DNA of 64,000 nt from Mucilaginibacter gossypii (GTDB taxonomy: Bacteria > Bacteroidota > Bacteroidia > Sphingobacteriales > Sphingobacteriaceae), in assembly GCF_900100945.1 (NCBI RefSeq), contig NZ_FNCG01000004.1:521345-585344 (forward strand), in the 5' to 3' direction. The notes under the pieces were generated by a model that saw only the letters and a list, made by a program, of their open reading frames with translations, did not search any database and had not been told where the DNA came from. A program made the translations under genes and the position numbers. This document shows, piece by piece, positions 1 through 10,040 of the stretch. The stretch's first letter is position 1; each line of letters starts with the position of its first letter.

Positions 1-96
1 ACCGCGGAGTACGGCATAATCCTGGAACGCTTTTTTTAAGCCCCTGATGCTGATAACCGGGTTATTATGATCTGTCTGTACTGCTGCCTTTTTCAT
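1..96 (-). CDS. Mla-type ABC transporter ATP-binding protein, N-terminal fragment
   Basis: The reverse strand from 96 opens an ATG frame beginning MKKAAVQTDH and continuing VISIRGLKKAFQDYAVLRG to the window edge. An I-x-I-x-G-L-x-K-x-F-x-x-x-x-V-L-x-G run is the usual first beta strand and A-loop region of ABC ATPases. It lies 11 bases downstream of the permease gene at 108-917, so the two form an operon. By family knowledge this would be the MlaF-like ATPase of a lipid-trafficking importer. Walker motifs lie outside the window, so the call rests on this short start and on context. Confidence 0.75.
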   Translation of the reverse strand, partial: MKKAAVQTDHNNPVISIRGLKKAFQDYAVLRG

Positions 97-107
97 ACTT
101 CCATAAA

Positions 108-917
108 TTAGCGGAACCAGCCGGTTATTTGTACAATAATAACTTCTTCAATAAACACCAGGAACATGGCGGTAATTACCGCGCCGTTTGCTGCTTTACC
201 TACGCCTTCGGTTCCTTTATTGGAGTTATAGCCCTGGTAGCAGCCCACAATGCCAATGGTAAAGCCAAATACAATTGATTTTATAAGCGATGCCACAAAA
301 TCGGTAAAGGTTAGCGGCTCAAAAACTTCCTGTATAAAAGTTGTCCAGGTGGTGCCTTCGTTCATGGTTACATTTAAATACCCACCAAATAAAGCCACAA
401 AGCCTGTATAGGTTGATAAAATTGGAATAGTAAGCGTGGTAGCCAGTACGCGGGTACATACCAGGTATTTAAATGGTTTGGTGCCCGATACTTCCATCGC
501 GTCTATCTGCTCGGTAACGCGCATGGACCCCAGCTCGGCGCCAATGCTTGAGCCTACTTTTCCTGACGCTATCAGCGCGGTAACTAATGGGGCAAGCGCA
601 CGCATAATGGCTATGGATACCAGCGAGGGCAACCACGATTCGGCGCCAAATTGTGATAACGATGGCCTTGATTGCTTGGTAAATATAACCCCCACAATAA
701 AACCCGTAACCGATATCAGGGTAAATGAACGCACACCTACTTCATAACACTGGCGTATAACTTCCTTAAGTTCAAAAGGCGGTACAAAAGCTTCTTTAAA
801 AAAGCGGATGATAAACTGGTTTATGCGATAAAGCGTTAAAAAAAAGTCGCTCAGGCTTTGTTTAAGCTTCACGAATCTTTTGTTTGTATGCCTGGTTATG
901 CTTTGCGTATTGTCCAT
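108..917 (-). CDS. MlaE/YrbE-family ABC transporter permease
   Basis: This 269-residue integral membrane protein matches the MlaE permease family, which with an MlaF ATPase and an MCE-domain protein moves phospholipids between the inner and outer membranes. The conserved family stretch is visible around residues 117-145 (GSSIGAELGSMRVTEQID, then AMEVSG), followed by hydrophobic helices and a C-terminal FIEEVIIVQITGWF helix. The length is normal for the family. It is followed closely by the ATPase start at 96. No MCE-domain gene is visible; it may lie beyond the left edge. The specific substrate is inferred from family only. Confidence 0.92.
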   Translation of the reverse strand: MDNTQSITRHTNKRFVKLKQSLSDFFLTLYRINQFIIRFFKEAFVPPFELKEVIRQCYEVGVRSFTLISVTGFIVGVIFTKQSRPSLSQFGAESWLPSLVSIAIMRALAPLVTALIASGKVGSSIGAELGSMRVTEQIDAMEVSGTKPFKYLVCTRVLATTLTIPILSTYTGFVALFGGYLNVTMNEGTTWTTFIQEVFEPLTFTDFVASLIKSIVFGFTIGIVGCYQGYNSNKGTEGVGKAANGAVITAMFLVFIEEVIIVQITGWFR

Positions 918-1703
918 TAAAAATGTACTTGTATATGCGTATGGTAACTCTACAAAACCCGCAGGTGTTTGTTTGCTGTACCGTGTTTTATTTCACTAAG
1001 ATACTTTGGGCAACTTTTTAAATCGTTTTAAAAAGAGTTTGTTTAATTGATAAAATGACATAAAAGTATTAGGTATCGATGCTTTATTTTGAGTGTTTAC
1101 AGTAGTAATTTAAACGTTTTTGGTAATTTAAAACTAAATAATGAAAAAAAAGTATTACATCTTGCCCGTGCATTAAAAGTACATTTGATGCTAAATCAAT
1201 TATAAAATGCTGTAGCAAAAGGCCGGCCAAAATCTCTGCCGGCAAATTATCAATACAGTATTAATGACAGATTAAATTACGGCTAAATAAACCTTTGACC
1301 GTTTGGGTTAAATGTTTAAACCAATTTGTCTGCAAACCTAAAAGTTAAAATTTATATAGCGCAGTACAGCCCCTAAAATATTAGTTAATGAAGTGTAAAA
1401 TTTTGATAAGTTGCCTTATATTATACTGTATTGTCGGGCATTTTAAAACTCGCTGCCAAATTCATTTGAGTTTTCACGGCTTGATATTAACGGCAAATTA
1501 TCAGATAGTGAGGTTAACTGTGATTTTGCCATACACTAACGTTAAACCATACAGGCACATTTTAATTGGTTACGGTGCTGTAAGGAGACATAATAGGCGA
1601 TGAAGTAACGAAAATTAATAATTAATTGTTTAATTGACATTTTGAAAGTATAAAAGTGTTAAATTAGTATCATTAATTAGTAAACTTATTTTAGTGGGAT
1701 TTT
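918..1703. other. Long AT-rich intergenic region between divergent genes
   Basis: This 786-base stretch separates the leftward Mla permease from the rightward AraC gene. It is AT-rich. A 71-codon plus-strand frame at 1388-1603 has no recognisable motif and is probably chance. Promoters for both flanking genes should lie here, but I could not place a convincing Bacteroidota -33/-7 pair. No hairpin, tRNA or repeat was recognised. Confidence 0.5.
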
Positions 1704-2582
1704 ATGACTACAAGTAATGTAATGCGGGAGATAACTCCGCTAACGCCAAGTGATTGTTTTACTATTTTTTCGAGGGTAAAAAAGAAATTTGATTTTCCGC
1801 TTCATTATCATGACGAATACGAGCTTAATTTAATTATCAACGCCAAAGGGGCCAAAAGGGTAGTAGGTGGCCATATTGAGGTTATTGAAGAAGTAGAGCT
1901 GGCGCTGATAGGCCCAAACTTATACCATGCCTGGTTTACGCACCAATGTCAAAGCGAAGATATAACTGAAGTTACCATCCAGTTTCATAAGGATCTGTTT
2001 GATGAAAAGTTTCTGAAGCGAAATCAGTTAAGTTTTGTAAAAAGCATGCTCGAGCGCTCGCAAAGGGGGATTTCTTTCTCATCGGAAACCATTTACGCGC
2101 TTAAAGACAGGATTATGCAATTGGATAAAAAGAGCGGTTTTGACTCCGTATTAGAGCTTCTGTCCATTCTTCATGACCTGTCAATTTCCCGCAATATGAA
2201 AATGCTGTCGGATCCAAGCTTTACAAATGAGAAGTTTTACTACAATAGCCGCCGCATCGAAAAAGTGTTTGAGCACATGAATATTAACTATAACAAGCAA
2301 ATCACCCTTGCCGAAGTAGCTAAAATTGCCAATATGCCCGAAGCTTCATTTAGCAGGTTTATCAAAAAGCGCACGGGCAAAACCTTTATTGACAGTTTGA
2401 ACGAGATCAGGCTTGGGCATGCTTCCAGGATGCTTATTGACTCTACAACCACGGTAGCCGAAATTGCCTATAAATGCGGCTTTAACAATATCTCCAATTT
2501 TAACAGGATTTTTAAGCGTAAAAAAATGTGTATTCCCAAAGAATTCAGGGAAACCTATACCGGAAACCGCGTATTTATTTAA
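1704..2582 (+). CDS. AraC-family transcriptional regulator (likely mannan-operon activator)
   Basis: A 292-residue protein with an N-terminal cupin-like sensor region (around FPLHYHDEYELNLIINAKG and GPNLYHAWF, residues about 30-75) and a C-terminal double helix-turn-helix of the AraC/XylS type (residues about 195-285: ITLAEVAKIANMPEASFSR, then VAEIAYKCGFNNISNFNR and FKR). The cupin usually binds the inducing sugar and the C-terminal part binds DNA. It stands directly upstream of and in the same direction as the mannan operon beginning at 2830, so local control of that operon is the natural inference. The ATG at 1704 is the first in frame. Confidence 0.93.
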   Translation: MTTSNVMREITPLTPSDCFTIFSRVKKKFDFPLHYHDEYELNLIINAKGAKRVVGGHIEVIEEVELALIGPNLYHAWFTHQCQSEDITEVTIQFHKDLFDEKFLKRNQLSFVKSMLERSQRGISFSSETIYALKDRIMQLDKKSGFDSVLELLSILHDLSISRNMKMLSDPSFTNEKFYYNSRRIEKVFEHMNINYNKQITLAEVAKIANMPEASFSRFIKKRTGKTFIDSLNEIRLGHASRMLIDSTTTVAEIAYKCGFNNISNFNRIFKRKKMCIPKEFRETYTGNRVFI

Positions 2583-2710
2583 CTGGTATTTATTTGGCTT
2601 TATGGCTGGTTAAAAATGTATCAGCCTATCGATAAAGTTAAATATAAGGTTAAAAAAGTATTATAAAGTTGCTGATAATAAATTCATTTTTGAGTAATGA
2701 CCGTTAGGAT

Positions 2711-2827
2711 CAGAATTTTCAGAATTTAAGAATTTTCAGAATGCTTGAACATCGCCCTATCAGCCTTTATGTACTGGATTATTTTAATTCTGTTAATTCA
2801 AAAATTCTGTAAATTCCGATTCAGACA
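2711..2827. repeat. AATTCTG-type inverted repeat before the mannan operon
   Basis: Two reiterated blocks face each other: CAGAATTTTCAGAATT-type sequence at 2711-2742 and AATTCTGTTAATTC plus AATTCTGTAAATTC at about 2787-2816. Each block also repeats internally. They can pair into a long imperfect hairpin in the leader of the symporter gene, about 3 bases before its ATG. This resembles dispersed palindromes elsewhere in the window. A role in leader regulation is possible but not shown. Confidence 0.5.
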
Positions 2828-2829
2828 AG

Positions 2830-4662
2830 ATGAAGTTACACTTACTTGATGTTGCCATTATAGTTTTATACCTGCTGAGCACCATTTTTATTGGTTTATG
2901 GTACCGTAAAAAAGCTCGCGAAAATAAGGAAAGCTACATGCTGGGCGGCAAATCTTTACCCTGGTATAAACTGGGTTTAAGCGATGCCTCCGATATGTTC
3001 GACATCAGCGGCACCATGTGGATGGTAAGCCTGTGCTTTGTTTATGGCATGAAAAGCATCTGGATCCCCTGGCTATGGCCCGTATTTAACCAGGTGTTTT
3101 TGATGATGTACCTGTCGCGCTGGCTGCGCCGGTCAAACGCCGCTACCGGGGCCGAATGGCTGGCAACCCGTTTCGGTAAAACCGGGCCGGGAGTAACAGG
3201 TTCAAATGTGGTGGTTATCGCTTTCGCGCTTTTGAGCTGTTTTGGCTTCCTGGCTTATGGGTTTATTGGTTTGGGCAAGTTCATTGAAATATTTATTCCC
3301 TGGGACCTGGTTAAAGCTTACGTGCCCTTCCACGTGGCGCCTCAGTATGTACCGCATATGTACGGGATCATATTTACGCTATTCGCCATGTTTTATTCTA
3401 TCATAGGCGGCATGCATAGTATTGTACTGGGCGATATGATCAAGTACGGCATTATGACGGTGGCCTGCGTGTGGATCAGTTTCATAGCTGCAGGCAAACT
3501 CAGCGGCAACCACCTCAATGTGCCCGATGGCTGGTATAGCCCTTTTTTTGGTAAAAATCTTGGCCTCAGCTGGACGGGGATCATCAACGAGGTAAATAAC
3601 AAGATCAAAGAAGATGGCTATTCGCTGTTCGGCCTGTTTTTTATGATGATGACTTTTAAAGGCTTCTTCGCGGCAGTGGCCGGGCCCGCACCCAATTATG
3701 ATATGCAAAAGATCCTCTCCACCCGCTCGCCCGAAGAGGCCAGCAAAATGAGCGGCTTTGTAAATATCATCCTGCTGCCTATCCGTTATTCGCTTATTGT
3801 GAGTTTAACTATCCTGGGCGTACTTTTTTATCACCAAATGGATTTGAAAGACGCCAAAGGGGCTATTGATTTTGAACGCATCCTGCCGGCCGTGATCAAC
3901 AACTTTTTGCCCGTTGGTTTGGTTGGCTTGCTGCTGGCCGGCTTGCTTGGGGCTTTCATGAGCACCTTCAGCGGTACCATGAACGCGGCGCAGGCTTATA
4001 TTGTGAATGATATCTACCTCAAATACATCAATCCAAGGGCATCTACCAAAAAAATCATCACCGCCAACTACATGGTGGGGGTTTTTGTGGTAGCGGTGGG
4101 CGTGATACTCGGCTTTTTTGTAAAGGATGTGAATAGTGTGCTGCAATGGATAGTATCGGCACTTTATGGCGGTTATATAGCCAGTAATGTACTTAAATGG
4201 CATTGGTGGCGCTTTAATGCCAACGGTTTTTTTTACGGCATGCTTTCGGGGATTTTGTCAGCCATGATATTCTCGCTTATTATCCCTTCGGTCCAACTGT
4301 TGTACTGGTTCCCGGTGCTGTTTGCCATCTCGCTGGGGGGCTCGGTTATCGGCTCGTACGCTACAGCGCCAACGGATATGACCGTGTTGCGGTCATTTTA
4401 TACCACCGTAAGGCCATGGGGCTTTTGGGGGCCTATTAAGGCTTTGGTAATGGAGAAAGATCCATCATTTGTGCCCAACAAAAACTTTAAGCTAAACATG
4501 TTCAACGTGGTTATAGGCACTATTACACAATGCTGCCTTACCATACTGCCCATGTACCTGATACTGGCACAAAAAGCATCACTCATAGTTACCATAGCCA
4601 TACTGGTGGTTACTATTACCATACTGAAAAAAACATGGTGGAATAAATTAAAGGACTATTGA
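2830..4662 (+). CDS. Sodium:solute symporter (SSS family), probable mannobiose importer
   Basis: A 610-residue polytopic membrane protein with the SSS fold: [20 protein letters not shown] at the N-terminus, the motif [19 protein letters not shown], a long run of helices, and [21 protein letters not shown] near residues 375-395, which is typical of the Na+-site helix. By comparison with the Bacteroides fragilis beta-mannan cluster (mannanase, mannosyl-glucose phosphorylase, sugar symporter, cellobiose epimerase), its cargo is likely beta-1,4-mannobiose or mannosyl-glucose. It is the first gene of an operon whose next gene starts 11 bases after its stop (or overlaps by four if the TTG start at 4659 is used). 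No SusC/SusD pair is present here. Confidence 0.9.
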   Translation: MKLHLLDVAIIVLYLLSTIFIGLWYRKKARENKESYMLGGKSLPWYKLGLSDASDMFDISGTMWMVSLCFVYGMKSIWIPWLWPVFNQVFLMMYLSRWLRRSNAATGAEWLATRFGKTGPGVTGSNVVVIAFALLSCFGFLAYGFIGLGKFIEIFIPWDLVKAYVPFHVAPQYVPHMYGIIFTLFAMFYSIIGGMHSIVLGDMIKYGIMTVACVWISFIAAGKLSGNHLNVPDGWYSPFFGKNLGLSWTGIINEVNNKIKEDGYSLFGLFFMMMTFKGFFAAVAGPAPNYDMQKILSTRSPEEASKMSGFVNIILLPIRYSLIVSLTILGVLFYHQMDLKDAKGAIDFERILPAVINNFLPVGLVGLLLAGLLGAFMSTFSGTMNAAQAYIVNDIYLKYINPRASTKKIITANYMVGVFVVAVGVILGFFVKDVNSVLQWIVSALYGGYIASNVLKWHWWRFNANGFFYGMLSGILSAMIFSLIIPSVQLLYWFPVLFAISLGGSVIGSYATAPTDMTVLRSFYTTVRPWGFWGPIKALVMEKDPSFVPNKNFKLNMFNVVIGTITQCCLTILPMYLILAQKASLIVTIAILVVTITILKKTWWNKLKDY

Positions 4663-4673
4663 TAGAAAACTAT

Positions 4674-5870
4674 ATGACGCAGGAATTTAACCAAAGGCTC
4701 GTTCAACTACAGGCCGAACAAGCTCAATTGATTAACCGGCAAAACCAGGTTGAGGAAACAGGCAACGGTATTTTTTGCCGGTTTAAATATCCTGTGCTTA
4801 CTGCCGCCCATACCCCGCTTGAGTGGCGGTATGATCTTGATGCTAAAACCAACCCTCATTTAATGGAACGTTTTGGTATTAACGCCGTTTTTAATGCCGG
4901 CGCTATAAAGTTTAACGGCAAATACCTGATGGTAGCAAGGGTTGAAGGCGCCGATCGGAAATCATTTTTCGCTGTGGCCGAAAGTGCTGATGGGATCAAT
5001 GGTTTTAAATTTTGGGATTACCCGGTTGAACTGCCCCAAACCGATGAACCCGATACCAATGTGTACGATATGCGCCTTACCCAGCATGAAGATGGCTGGA
5101 TCTATGGCCTGTTTTGTACCGAACGCCGTGACCCTGAAGCTCCGTCATATGATCAGTCGATGGCGATAGCGGCCTGCGGTATTGCGCGTACCAGGGACCT
5201 GGTAAAATGGGAGCGCCTGCCCGATCTGAAAACCAACTCGCCCCAGCAGCGCAACGTAGTATTACACCCCGAGTTTGTTGATGGTAAGTATGCCTTGTAT
5301 ACCCGTCCGCAGGATGGTTTTATCAGTGCAGGGACCGGCGGTGGAATAGGTTTTGGCTTGTGCGACACTATGGAGAACGCGGTTGTTGACCACGAAACTA
5401 TCATCCACAATAAAAGCTACCATACCGTTTACGAAGCCAAGAATGGCCAGGGCCCGGCGCCAATCAAAACGGAAAAAGGCTGGCTGCACCTGGCGCATGG
5501 CGTACGCAATACAGCTGCTGGTTTACGTTATGTGTTGTACATGTTTATGACCGACCTTCATGACCTTACTAAAGTACTTTACCAACCAGCAGGTTATTTT
5601 TTGGCCCCGGTTGGTGAGGAGCGTATTGGCGATGTATCAAATGTAGTGTTCTGTAATGGCTGGATAGCCGATGATAACGGATCGGTTTATGTTTATTATG
5701 CGTCCTCAGATACCCGCATGCATGTAGCCACAACTACAATTGATAAACTGATAGACTATGCCATGAACACACCGGCCGATGGTTTGCGTTCGGCCTCATC
5801 GGTACAGGCAGTGTACAATATTATCGATAAAAATAAAGCTTTAGGCCAATTACAGGGAGCCGGCGCCTGA
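4674..5870 (+). CDS. GH130 4-O-beta-D-mannosyl-D-glucose phosphorylase
   Basis: The protein (398 residues from the ATG at 4674; a TTG at 4659 would add five) matches GH130 of the BfMGP type. It should phosphorolyse beta-mannosyl-1,4-glucose to mannose-1-phosphate and glucose in the cytoplasm. Visible family landmarks are [39 protein letters not shown] and [18 protein letters not shown]. The conserved catalytic Asp lies in [13 protein letters not shown] (D132 in this numbering), next to the basic phosphate-binding segment CTERRDP. There is no signal peptide. Its place between the symporter and the epimerase fits the known mannobiose route. Confidence 0.93.
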   Translation: MTQEFNQRLVQLQAEQAQLINRQNQVEETGNGIFCRFKYPVLTAAHTPLEWRYDLDAKTNPHLMERFGINAVFNAGAIKFNGKYLMVARVEGADRKSFFAVAESADGINGFKFWDYPVELPQTDEPDTNVYDMRLTQHEDGWIYGLFCTERRDPEAPSYDQSMAIAACGIARTRDLVKWERLPDLKTNSPQQRNVVLHPEFVDGKYALYTRPQDGFISAGTGGGIGFGLCDTMENAVVDHETIIHNKSYHTVYEAKNGQGPAPIKTEKGWLHLAHGVRNTAAGLRYVLYMFMTDLHDLTKVLYQPAGYFLAPVGEERIGDVSNVVFCNGWIADDNGSVYVYYASSDTRMHVATTTIDKLIDYAMNTPADGLRSASSVQAVYNIIDKNKALGQLQGAGA

Positions 5871-5884
5871 ACAGAGATTTAAAC

Positions 5885-7108
5885 ATGCTTCAACTATCAA
5901 ATACTGTTTCAAATCATCAGCTTGCTATCTTCAGCAATGAGCTAACAGGTGAGCTGAAAAATATCCTCAACTATTGGCTTAATTATACTGTAGATGAAGT
6001 AAACGGTGGTTTTTGGGGCAAGATTAACAATGATAACCAGGTTACTCCCGGTGCCCCCAAAGGTTCGGTCTTAAACGCGCGCATCCTGTGGAGTTTTTCT
6101 GCTGCTTATAATCAAAATCCTGATGAAGTTTATTTACAGGCAGCTAAGCGGGCCTATGATTATATCAAAGCTCATTTTGTTGATGATGAGTTTGGCGGCG
6201 TGTATTGGTCGGTTGATTACAAAGGCGATATGCCGGATACTAAAAAACAGGTATATGCCAATGCCTTTACCATTTACGCGCTGAGTGAATATTATATAGC
6301 TTCGAAATCGGAAAGGGTAAAGCAGGAAGCCATCGGCCTCTATCATCTTTTGATCAATAAAAGCTACGACAAGGATAAAACGGGTTATCTCGAAGCTTTC
6401 ACGCGCGATTGGCAGCCGCTCGGCGATCTTAGGCTAAGCGCTAAGGATGCCAACGAGAAAAAGACCATGAACACCCATCTGCACGTACTGGAAGCTTATA
6501 CCAACCTGTACCGCATCTGGCCCGATGGCGGACTTAAACAGCAGATTGAAACCCTGATCAATAATTTTTTTGATCATTTTATTGATGCTGGAACCAGGCA
6601 CCTCGTGCTGTTTTTTGATGAGGATTGGAACCGCCGGTCAGAAACCATATCGTACGGGCACGATATTGAAGCCACCTGGCTTTTACTGGAGGCCGCCGAA
6701 GTTATTGGTAATCAGGAAATGATCGAGAAGGTCAGCAGCACTTGCATCGCGATAGCAGAAGCAACTATACAGGGTTTAGATGTTGATGGTGGCTTATGGT
6801 ATGAATATGAACCGGCAAATGGTCGTCTCATCAAAGAAAAACACTGGTGGGTACAGGCCGAAGCTATGGTAGGTTTTTACAATGCCTGGCAGGTTAGCGG
6901 TAATGATAAATACTTTCATTTGGTCCTTAAAAACTGGGCTTTTATAAAAGATAAAATACTTGATAAACAAAACGGTGAATGGTTTTGGGGTATCAAAGCC
7001 GATGGCAGTATTATGCCCGGCGAGGACAAAGCAGGGCTTTGGAAATGCCCCTATCATAACAGCCGTGCATGTATTGAAATTATCAGGCGTATAGGCCCGA
7101 TAAATTAG
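5885..7108 (+). CDS. Cellobiose/mannobiose 2-epimerase (AGE family)
   Basis: A 407-residue (alpha/alpha)6-barrel epimerase of the N-acylglucosamine 2-epimerase superfamily, closest in look to cellobiose 2-epimerase. Conserved patches are LNARILWSFSAAY, MNTHLHVLEAYTNLYR, ISYGHDIEATWLLLEAAEV and EKHWWVQAEAMVGFYNA, which carry the His and Trp residues that act in C2 epimerisation. It would convert mannobiose to mannosyl-glucose, the substrate of the preceding GH130 enzyme. There is no signal peptide, so it is cytoplasmic. It starts 14 bases after the GH130 stop and precedes the mannanase. Confidence 0.92.
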   Translation: MLQLSNTVSNHQLAIFSNELTGELKNILNYWLNYTVDEVNGGFWGKINNDNQVTPGAPKGSVLNARILWSFSAAYNQNPDEVYLQAAKRAYDYIKAHFVDDEFGGVYWSVDYKGDMPDTKKQVYANAFTIYALSEYYIASKSERVKQEAIGLYHLLINKSYDKDKTGYLEAFTRDWQPLGDLRLSAKDANEKKTMNTHLHVLEAYTNLYRIWPDGGLKQQIETLINNFFDHFIDAGTRHLVLFFDEDWNRRSETISYGHDIEATWLLLEAAEVIGNQEMIEKVSSTCIAIAEATIQGLDVDGGLWYEYEPANGRLIKEKHWWVQAEAMVGFYNAWQVSGNDKYFHLVLKNWAFIKDKILDKQNGEWFWGIKADGSIMPGEDKAGLWKCPYHNSRACIEIIRRIGPIN

Positions 7109-7152
7109 CCGTAAAGCAAGGCTTCAAATGGTTTAACTTAGCGGCAGTGATT

Positions 7153-8277
7153 ATGATAAAATTTTTTAGAAGGATTGCTGTTTTATACCTGCTGATCCAT
7201 AGTTCAACCGCTATGGCGCAGCTGTTTGAACCTGCCGATAAGCACGCCACAACCGAAACCCGGCAGCTTTTTTACAGTATGCAGCGGCTGCTTAACGTGG
7301 GGGTAATATTTGGCCACCATGATGACCTGGCCTATGGTGTGGGATGGCGTAATGAACCAGGCCGCTCAGATGTTAAGACTGTTACCGGATCATACCCGGC
7401 CCTGTGTGGTTGGGATTTGGCCAGGATTGAGCACGACAGCATTCACGATATTAACGGAATCGCCTTTGAACAGCAGAAGCAGTTTGTTAAGGATGTTTAC
7501 GCGCGCGGCGGCATCAATACATTTTGCTGGCATATGGATAACCCGGCCAATGGCAAAACCGCCTGGGATACCACGCAGCATACCGTAAAAGATCTTATCC
7601 CCGGCGGCGCGTTTCATAATGTATATATTGAGTATCTTGATCGTGCGGCCAATTATTTAGCTGATATGAAAGGCCCGGAAGGCGAGGCTATCCCGATATT
7701 GTTCCGGCCATTTCATGAACTTACGGGCAATTGGTTTTGGTGGTGCAAAAACACCTGTACCCCCGATGAATTTAAAGCCCTGTGGCGTTTTACTATCGAT
7801 TACCTGCGGGATAAAAAGAAGCTGCATAACTTGCTCATCGTATATTCGGCGGCTGATTTTGAATCGGAAGATGAGTTTTTGGAACGCTATCCCGGCGATG
7901 CTTACGCGGATTTTATAGGCTTTGATAATTATTGTACGCAAAGCGTTGAGCGTTTTCAAGCTAAGCTGGATCAACGCCTTGCCATTGTTGATGGCATCGC
8001 TGTAAAACACCATAAAATAGCATGCCTGCCCGAAACCGGCTATGAAGGTATCCCCATGCCCAACTGGTGGACGGATATATTACTGCAAGCCCTCGCTAAG
8101 CATAAAGTATCCTACGTAATGGCATGGCGCAACGGAAACGATCATCATTATTACGTTCCCTACCCCGGCCAAACCAGCGCCGGTGATTTTATAAAGTTTT
8201 ATAATAGCCCGCAAACCATTTTCCAAAACCGCATAACACCACTGGGCATTTATGGTAAGCCAAATTGGAAGCAGTAG
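7153..8277 (+). CDS. Exported GH26 beta-mannanase
   Basis: From the ATG at 7153 (GTG at 7147 would add two residues) the 374-residue product starts with a signal peptide, MIKFFRRIAVLYLLIHSS, ending at AMAQ, so it is probably periplasmic; no lipobox Cys is seen. The GH26 fold is shown by IFGHHDDLAYG, CWHMDNPANG, the acid/base Glu in FRPFHELTGNWFWW (E189) and the nucleophile Glu in CLPETGYEG (E294). It should cut beta-1,4-mannan, probably releasing mannobiose. Last gene of the operon, 44 bases after the epimerase. Confidence 0.93.
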   Translation: MIKFFRRIAVLYLLIHSSTAMAQLFEPADKHATTETRQLFYSMQRLLNVGVIFGHHDDLAYGVGWRNEPGRSDVKTVTGSYPALCGWDLARIEHDSIHDINGIAFEQQKQFVKDVYARGGINTFCWHMDNPANGKTAWDTTQHTVKDLIPGGAFHNVYIEYLDRAANYLADMKGPEGEAIPILFRPFHELTGNWFWWCKNTCTPDEFKALWRFTIDYLRDKKKLHNLLIVYSAADFESEDEFLERYPGDAYADFIGFDNYCTQSVERFQAKLDQRLAIVDGIAVKHHKIACLPETGYEGIPMPNWWTDILLQALAKHKVSYVMAWRNGNDHHYYVPYPGQTSAGDFIKFYNSPQTIFQNRITPLGIYGKPNWKQ

Positions 8278-8349
8278 CCTTGCGGTTCATGGATGATAGT
8301 TCATGGTTCATAGAGGAGGTGGATAATACATTCATTTTGGCTTTATGCT

Positions 8350-9657
8350 TTAAGTCTTCGGCTTTTTGCTTAAAACAGCTACCCCCGATATCCCGGCCAG
8401 CAAGGACGCTAACAGGATCCCATACTTGGCCTGGTCAATCATTTCGACATGATCAAAGGCTAATGCCGATATAAAAAGGGACATGGTAAAACCTACGCCT
8501 GCAAGCAAAGCCACACCTGTCATTTGTTTCCAGGATGAGCCTGCGGGTAATTGTGCGCCAAATTTTACCATGAACCAGGTAAAGAGCAATACACCTGTAA
8601 ACTTGCCGGCAAGCAGGCCTATAGCCACACCCATGCTAACAGGGTTGGCCAGTGACGAGAAAAAGTCATGGCTAACAATAATCCCGGCGTTGGCTAAAGC
8701 AAAAAGCGGCATGATGACGAAAGCTACCCAGGGATGCAGGGTGTGTTCAATTTTTTGCAGCGGTGTTTCGGCGTCAAGGCTCAGCTTTTTTATTTTATCA
8801 ATAATGTGGTGCTGTCCGGGCGTTATAAGCGTGCTGTTGTTTGGTTGCTCGTTTTCAAAATCGGTAAGGTATTGCTTTACAGATTGGGTGTAACTGATCT
8901 CGCTGATGCGGGTACGGGCAGGAATAGTAAAAGCCACCAATACACCCGCAATAGTTGCGTGGACGCCCGAAAGTAAAAAAGCTATCCAAACAGCGAAGCC
9001 TATGATCAAATAAAAAGCAGTACTCCTGATCCCCATTTTATTGCCGATAAGCAGCAGCACCAGCAGCCAAACCCCAAAGGTAAGTGGTACAAGCGCTATG
9101 TGACTGCTGTAAAACAGGGCAATTACCAATACCGCGCCAAGGTCATCGGCAACGGCCAATGCTGATAGGAAAACTTTTACAGAGGATGGAATATGTTTGC
9201 CCGCCATAGATAGTAAAGCCAGTGCGAAGGCTATATCTGTAGCCATCGGAATTCCCCAGCCATGGGCCGATGGCTTACCTGTATTAAAAAGGAAAAAGAT
9301 GAAAGCAGGCACCAGCATTCCGCCCAATGCGGCAAACATAGGGAGTGAAGCTTTTTTTACAGAGGATAGTTCGCCGGCCATAAACTCGCGTTTTAACTCG
9401 AGGCCTATCACAAAGAAAAATAAAGCCATAAGGCCGTCGTTGATCCAAAGGTGCAGCGGATGGTTTAAAACATATTTATCAAAACCGAGCGATAGTTTGA
9501 GGTCCCAAAGTTGGTGGTAACTGAGCTGAAAAGGCGAGTTTACCCATACGATAGCCACAATTACGCTGATAAAAAGCACTATGCCGCCGGTATGTTCCTG
9601 GTTTATGAATTTGCTTACCGGCTGCGTGATTTTATCAATAGGGTAGCTTTGTTTCAT
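8350..9657 (-). CDS. nhaA: Na+/H+ antiporter NhaA
   Basis: A 435-residue NhaA family antiporter, full length. The signature segments are present: FFFVIGLELKREF near residue 80, GWGIPMATDIAFALALLSM near residue 135 and SALAVADDLGAVLVIALFY near residue 165, the last with the paired Asp residues that carry ions. A later VGFTMSLFIS helix also matches. It exchanges Na+ for H+ across the inner membrane. It faces the mannan operon end to end with about 70 bases between stops. It may support Na+ cycling for the symporter at 2830, but that is only inference from proximity. Confidence 0.96.
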   Translation of the reverse strand: MKQSYPIDKITQPVSKFINQEHTGGIVLFISVIVAIVWVNSPFQLSYHQLWDLKLSLGFDKYVLNHPLHLWINDGLMALFFFVIGLELKREFMAGELSSVKKASLPMFAALGGMLVPAFIFFLFNTGKPSAHGWGIPMATDIAFALALLSMAGKHIPSSVKVFLSALAVADDLGAVLVIALFYSSHIALVPLTFGVWLLVLLLIGNKMGIRSTAFYLIIGFAVWIAFLLSGVHATIAGVLVAFTIPARTRISEISYTQSVKQYLTDFENEQPNNSTLITPGQHHIIDKIKKLSLDAETPLQKIEHTLHPWVAFVIMPLFALANAGIIVSHDFFSSLANPVSMGVAIGLLAGKFTGVLLFTWFMVKFGAQLPAGSSWKQMTGVALLAGVGFTMSLFISALAFDHVEMIDQAKYGILLASLLAGISGVAVLSKKPKT

Positions 9658-9752
9658 AGATGCCTAAAATAGGGATTAAGTTTGATTTTTTGGTGAGATG
9701 ATCTGCCAATTACATCGGATTAAAACAAAACCCGGCCATAAAACATTTATCA

Positions 9753-10040
9753 ATGAAACCGGATATTATGAATAACTATCAGCAAAAATGGATAAGTACA
9801 TTGAAAAACGCTCATTTAAATGGTTGGGAGATCAAGCCGCAGGGGGATGATATTTTTGTGGAGATGCCGCATGTTACAGACCTTAAACTAATAAGGGATA
9901 ACCTGCCCGAAACACTTGCGCTGATGGCCTTGGATATTAATTTACCGAAGGAAAGGCTGAAGTTTATTTTTCACAACGGGTACGAGCAGTTTGAATACCT
10001 GCTTAACCCTGCCGCTGCGGATTTGGAACAGGAGGACTAA
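9753..10040 (+). CDS. Small hypothetical protein overlapping the MFS gene tail-to-tail
   Basis: A 95-residue soluble protein, starting at 9753 or at the in-frame ATG at 9768. I do not recognise a family. It is a mixed alpha/beta sequence (HLNGWEIKPQGDDIFVEMP and LPKERLKFIFHNGYEQFEYL) with no signal peptide or membrane segment. Its last 38 bases overlap the 3' end of the convergent MFS gene at 10003-11241, so both C-termini are encoded on opposite strands of the same DNA. Coding is supported by the ordered sequence and normal codon use. Confidence 0.65.
   Translation: MKPDIMNNYQQKWISTLKNAHLNGWEIKPQGDDIFVEMPHVTDLKLIRDNLPETLALMALDINLPKERLKFIFHNGYEQFEYLLNPAAADLEQED

Noticed and set aside
436..747. 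103-codon plus-strand frame opposite the Mla permease
   Set aside because: Antisense to a clear membrane permease; the sequence is explained by the permease codons.
1388..1603. 71-codon plus-strand frame before the AraC gene
   Set aside because: Low-complexity AT-rich translation with no motif; no conserved signal to support it.
2830..8277. Canonical polysaccharide utilisation locus
   Set aside because: No SusC/SusD pair; import is by a sodium symporter.
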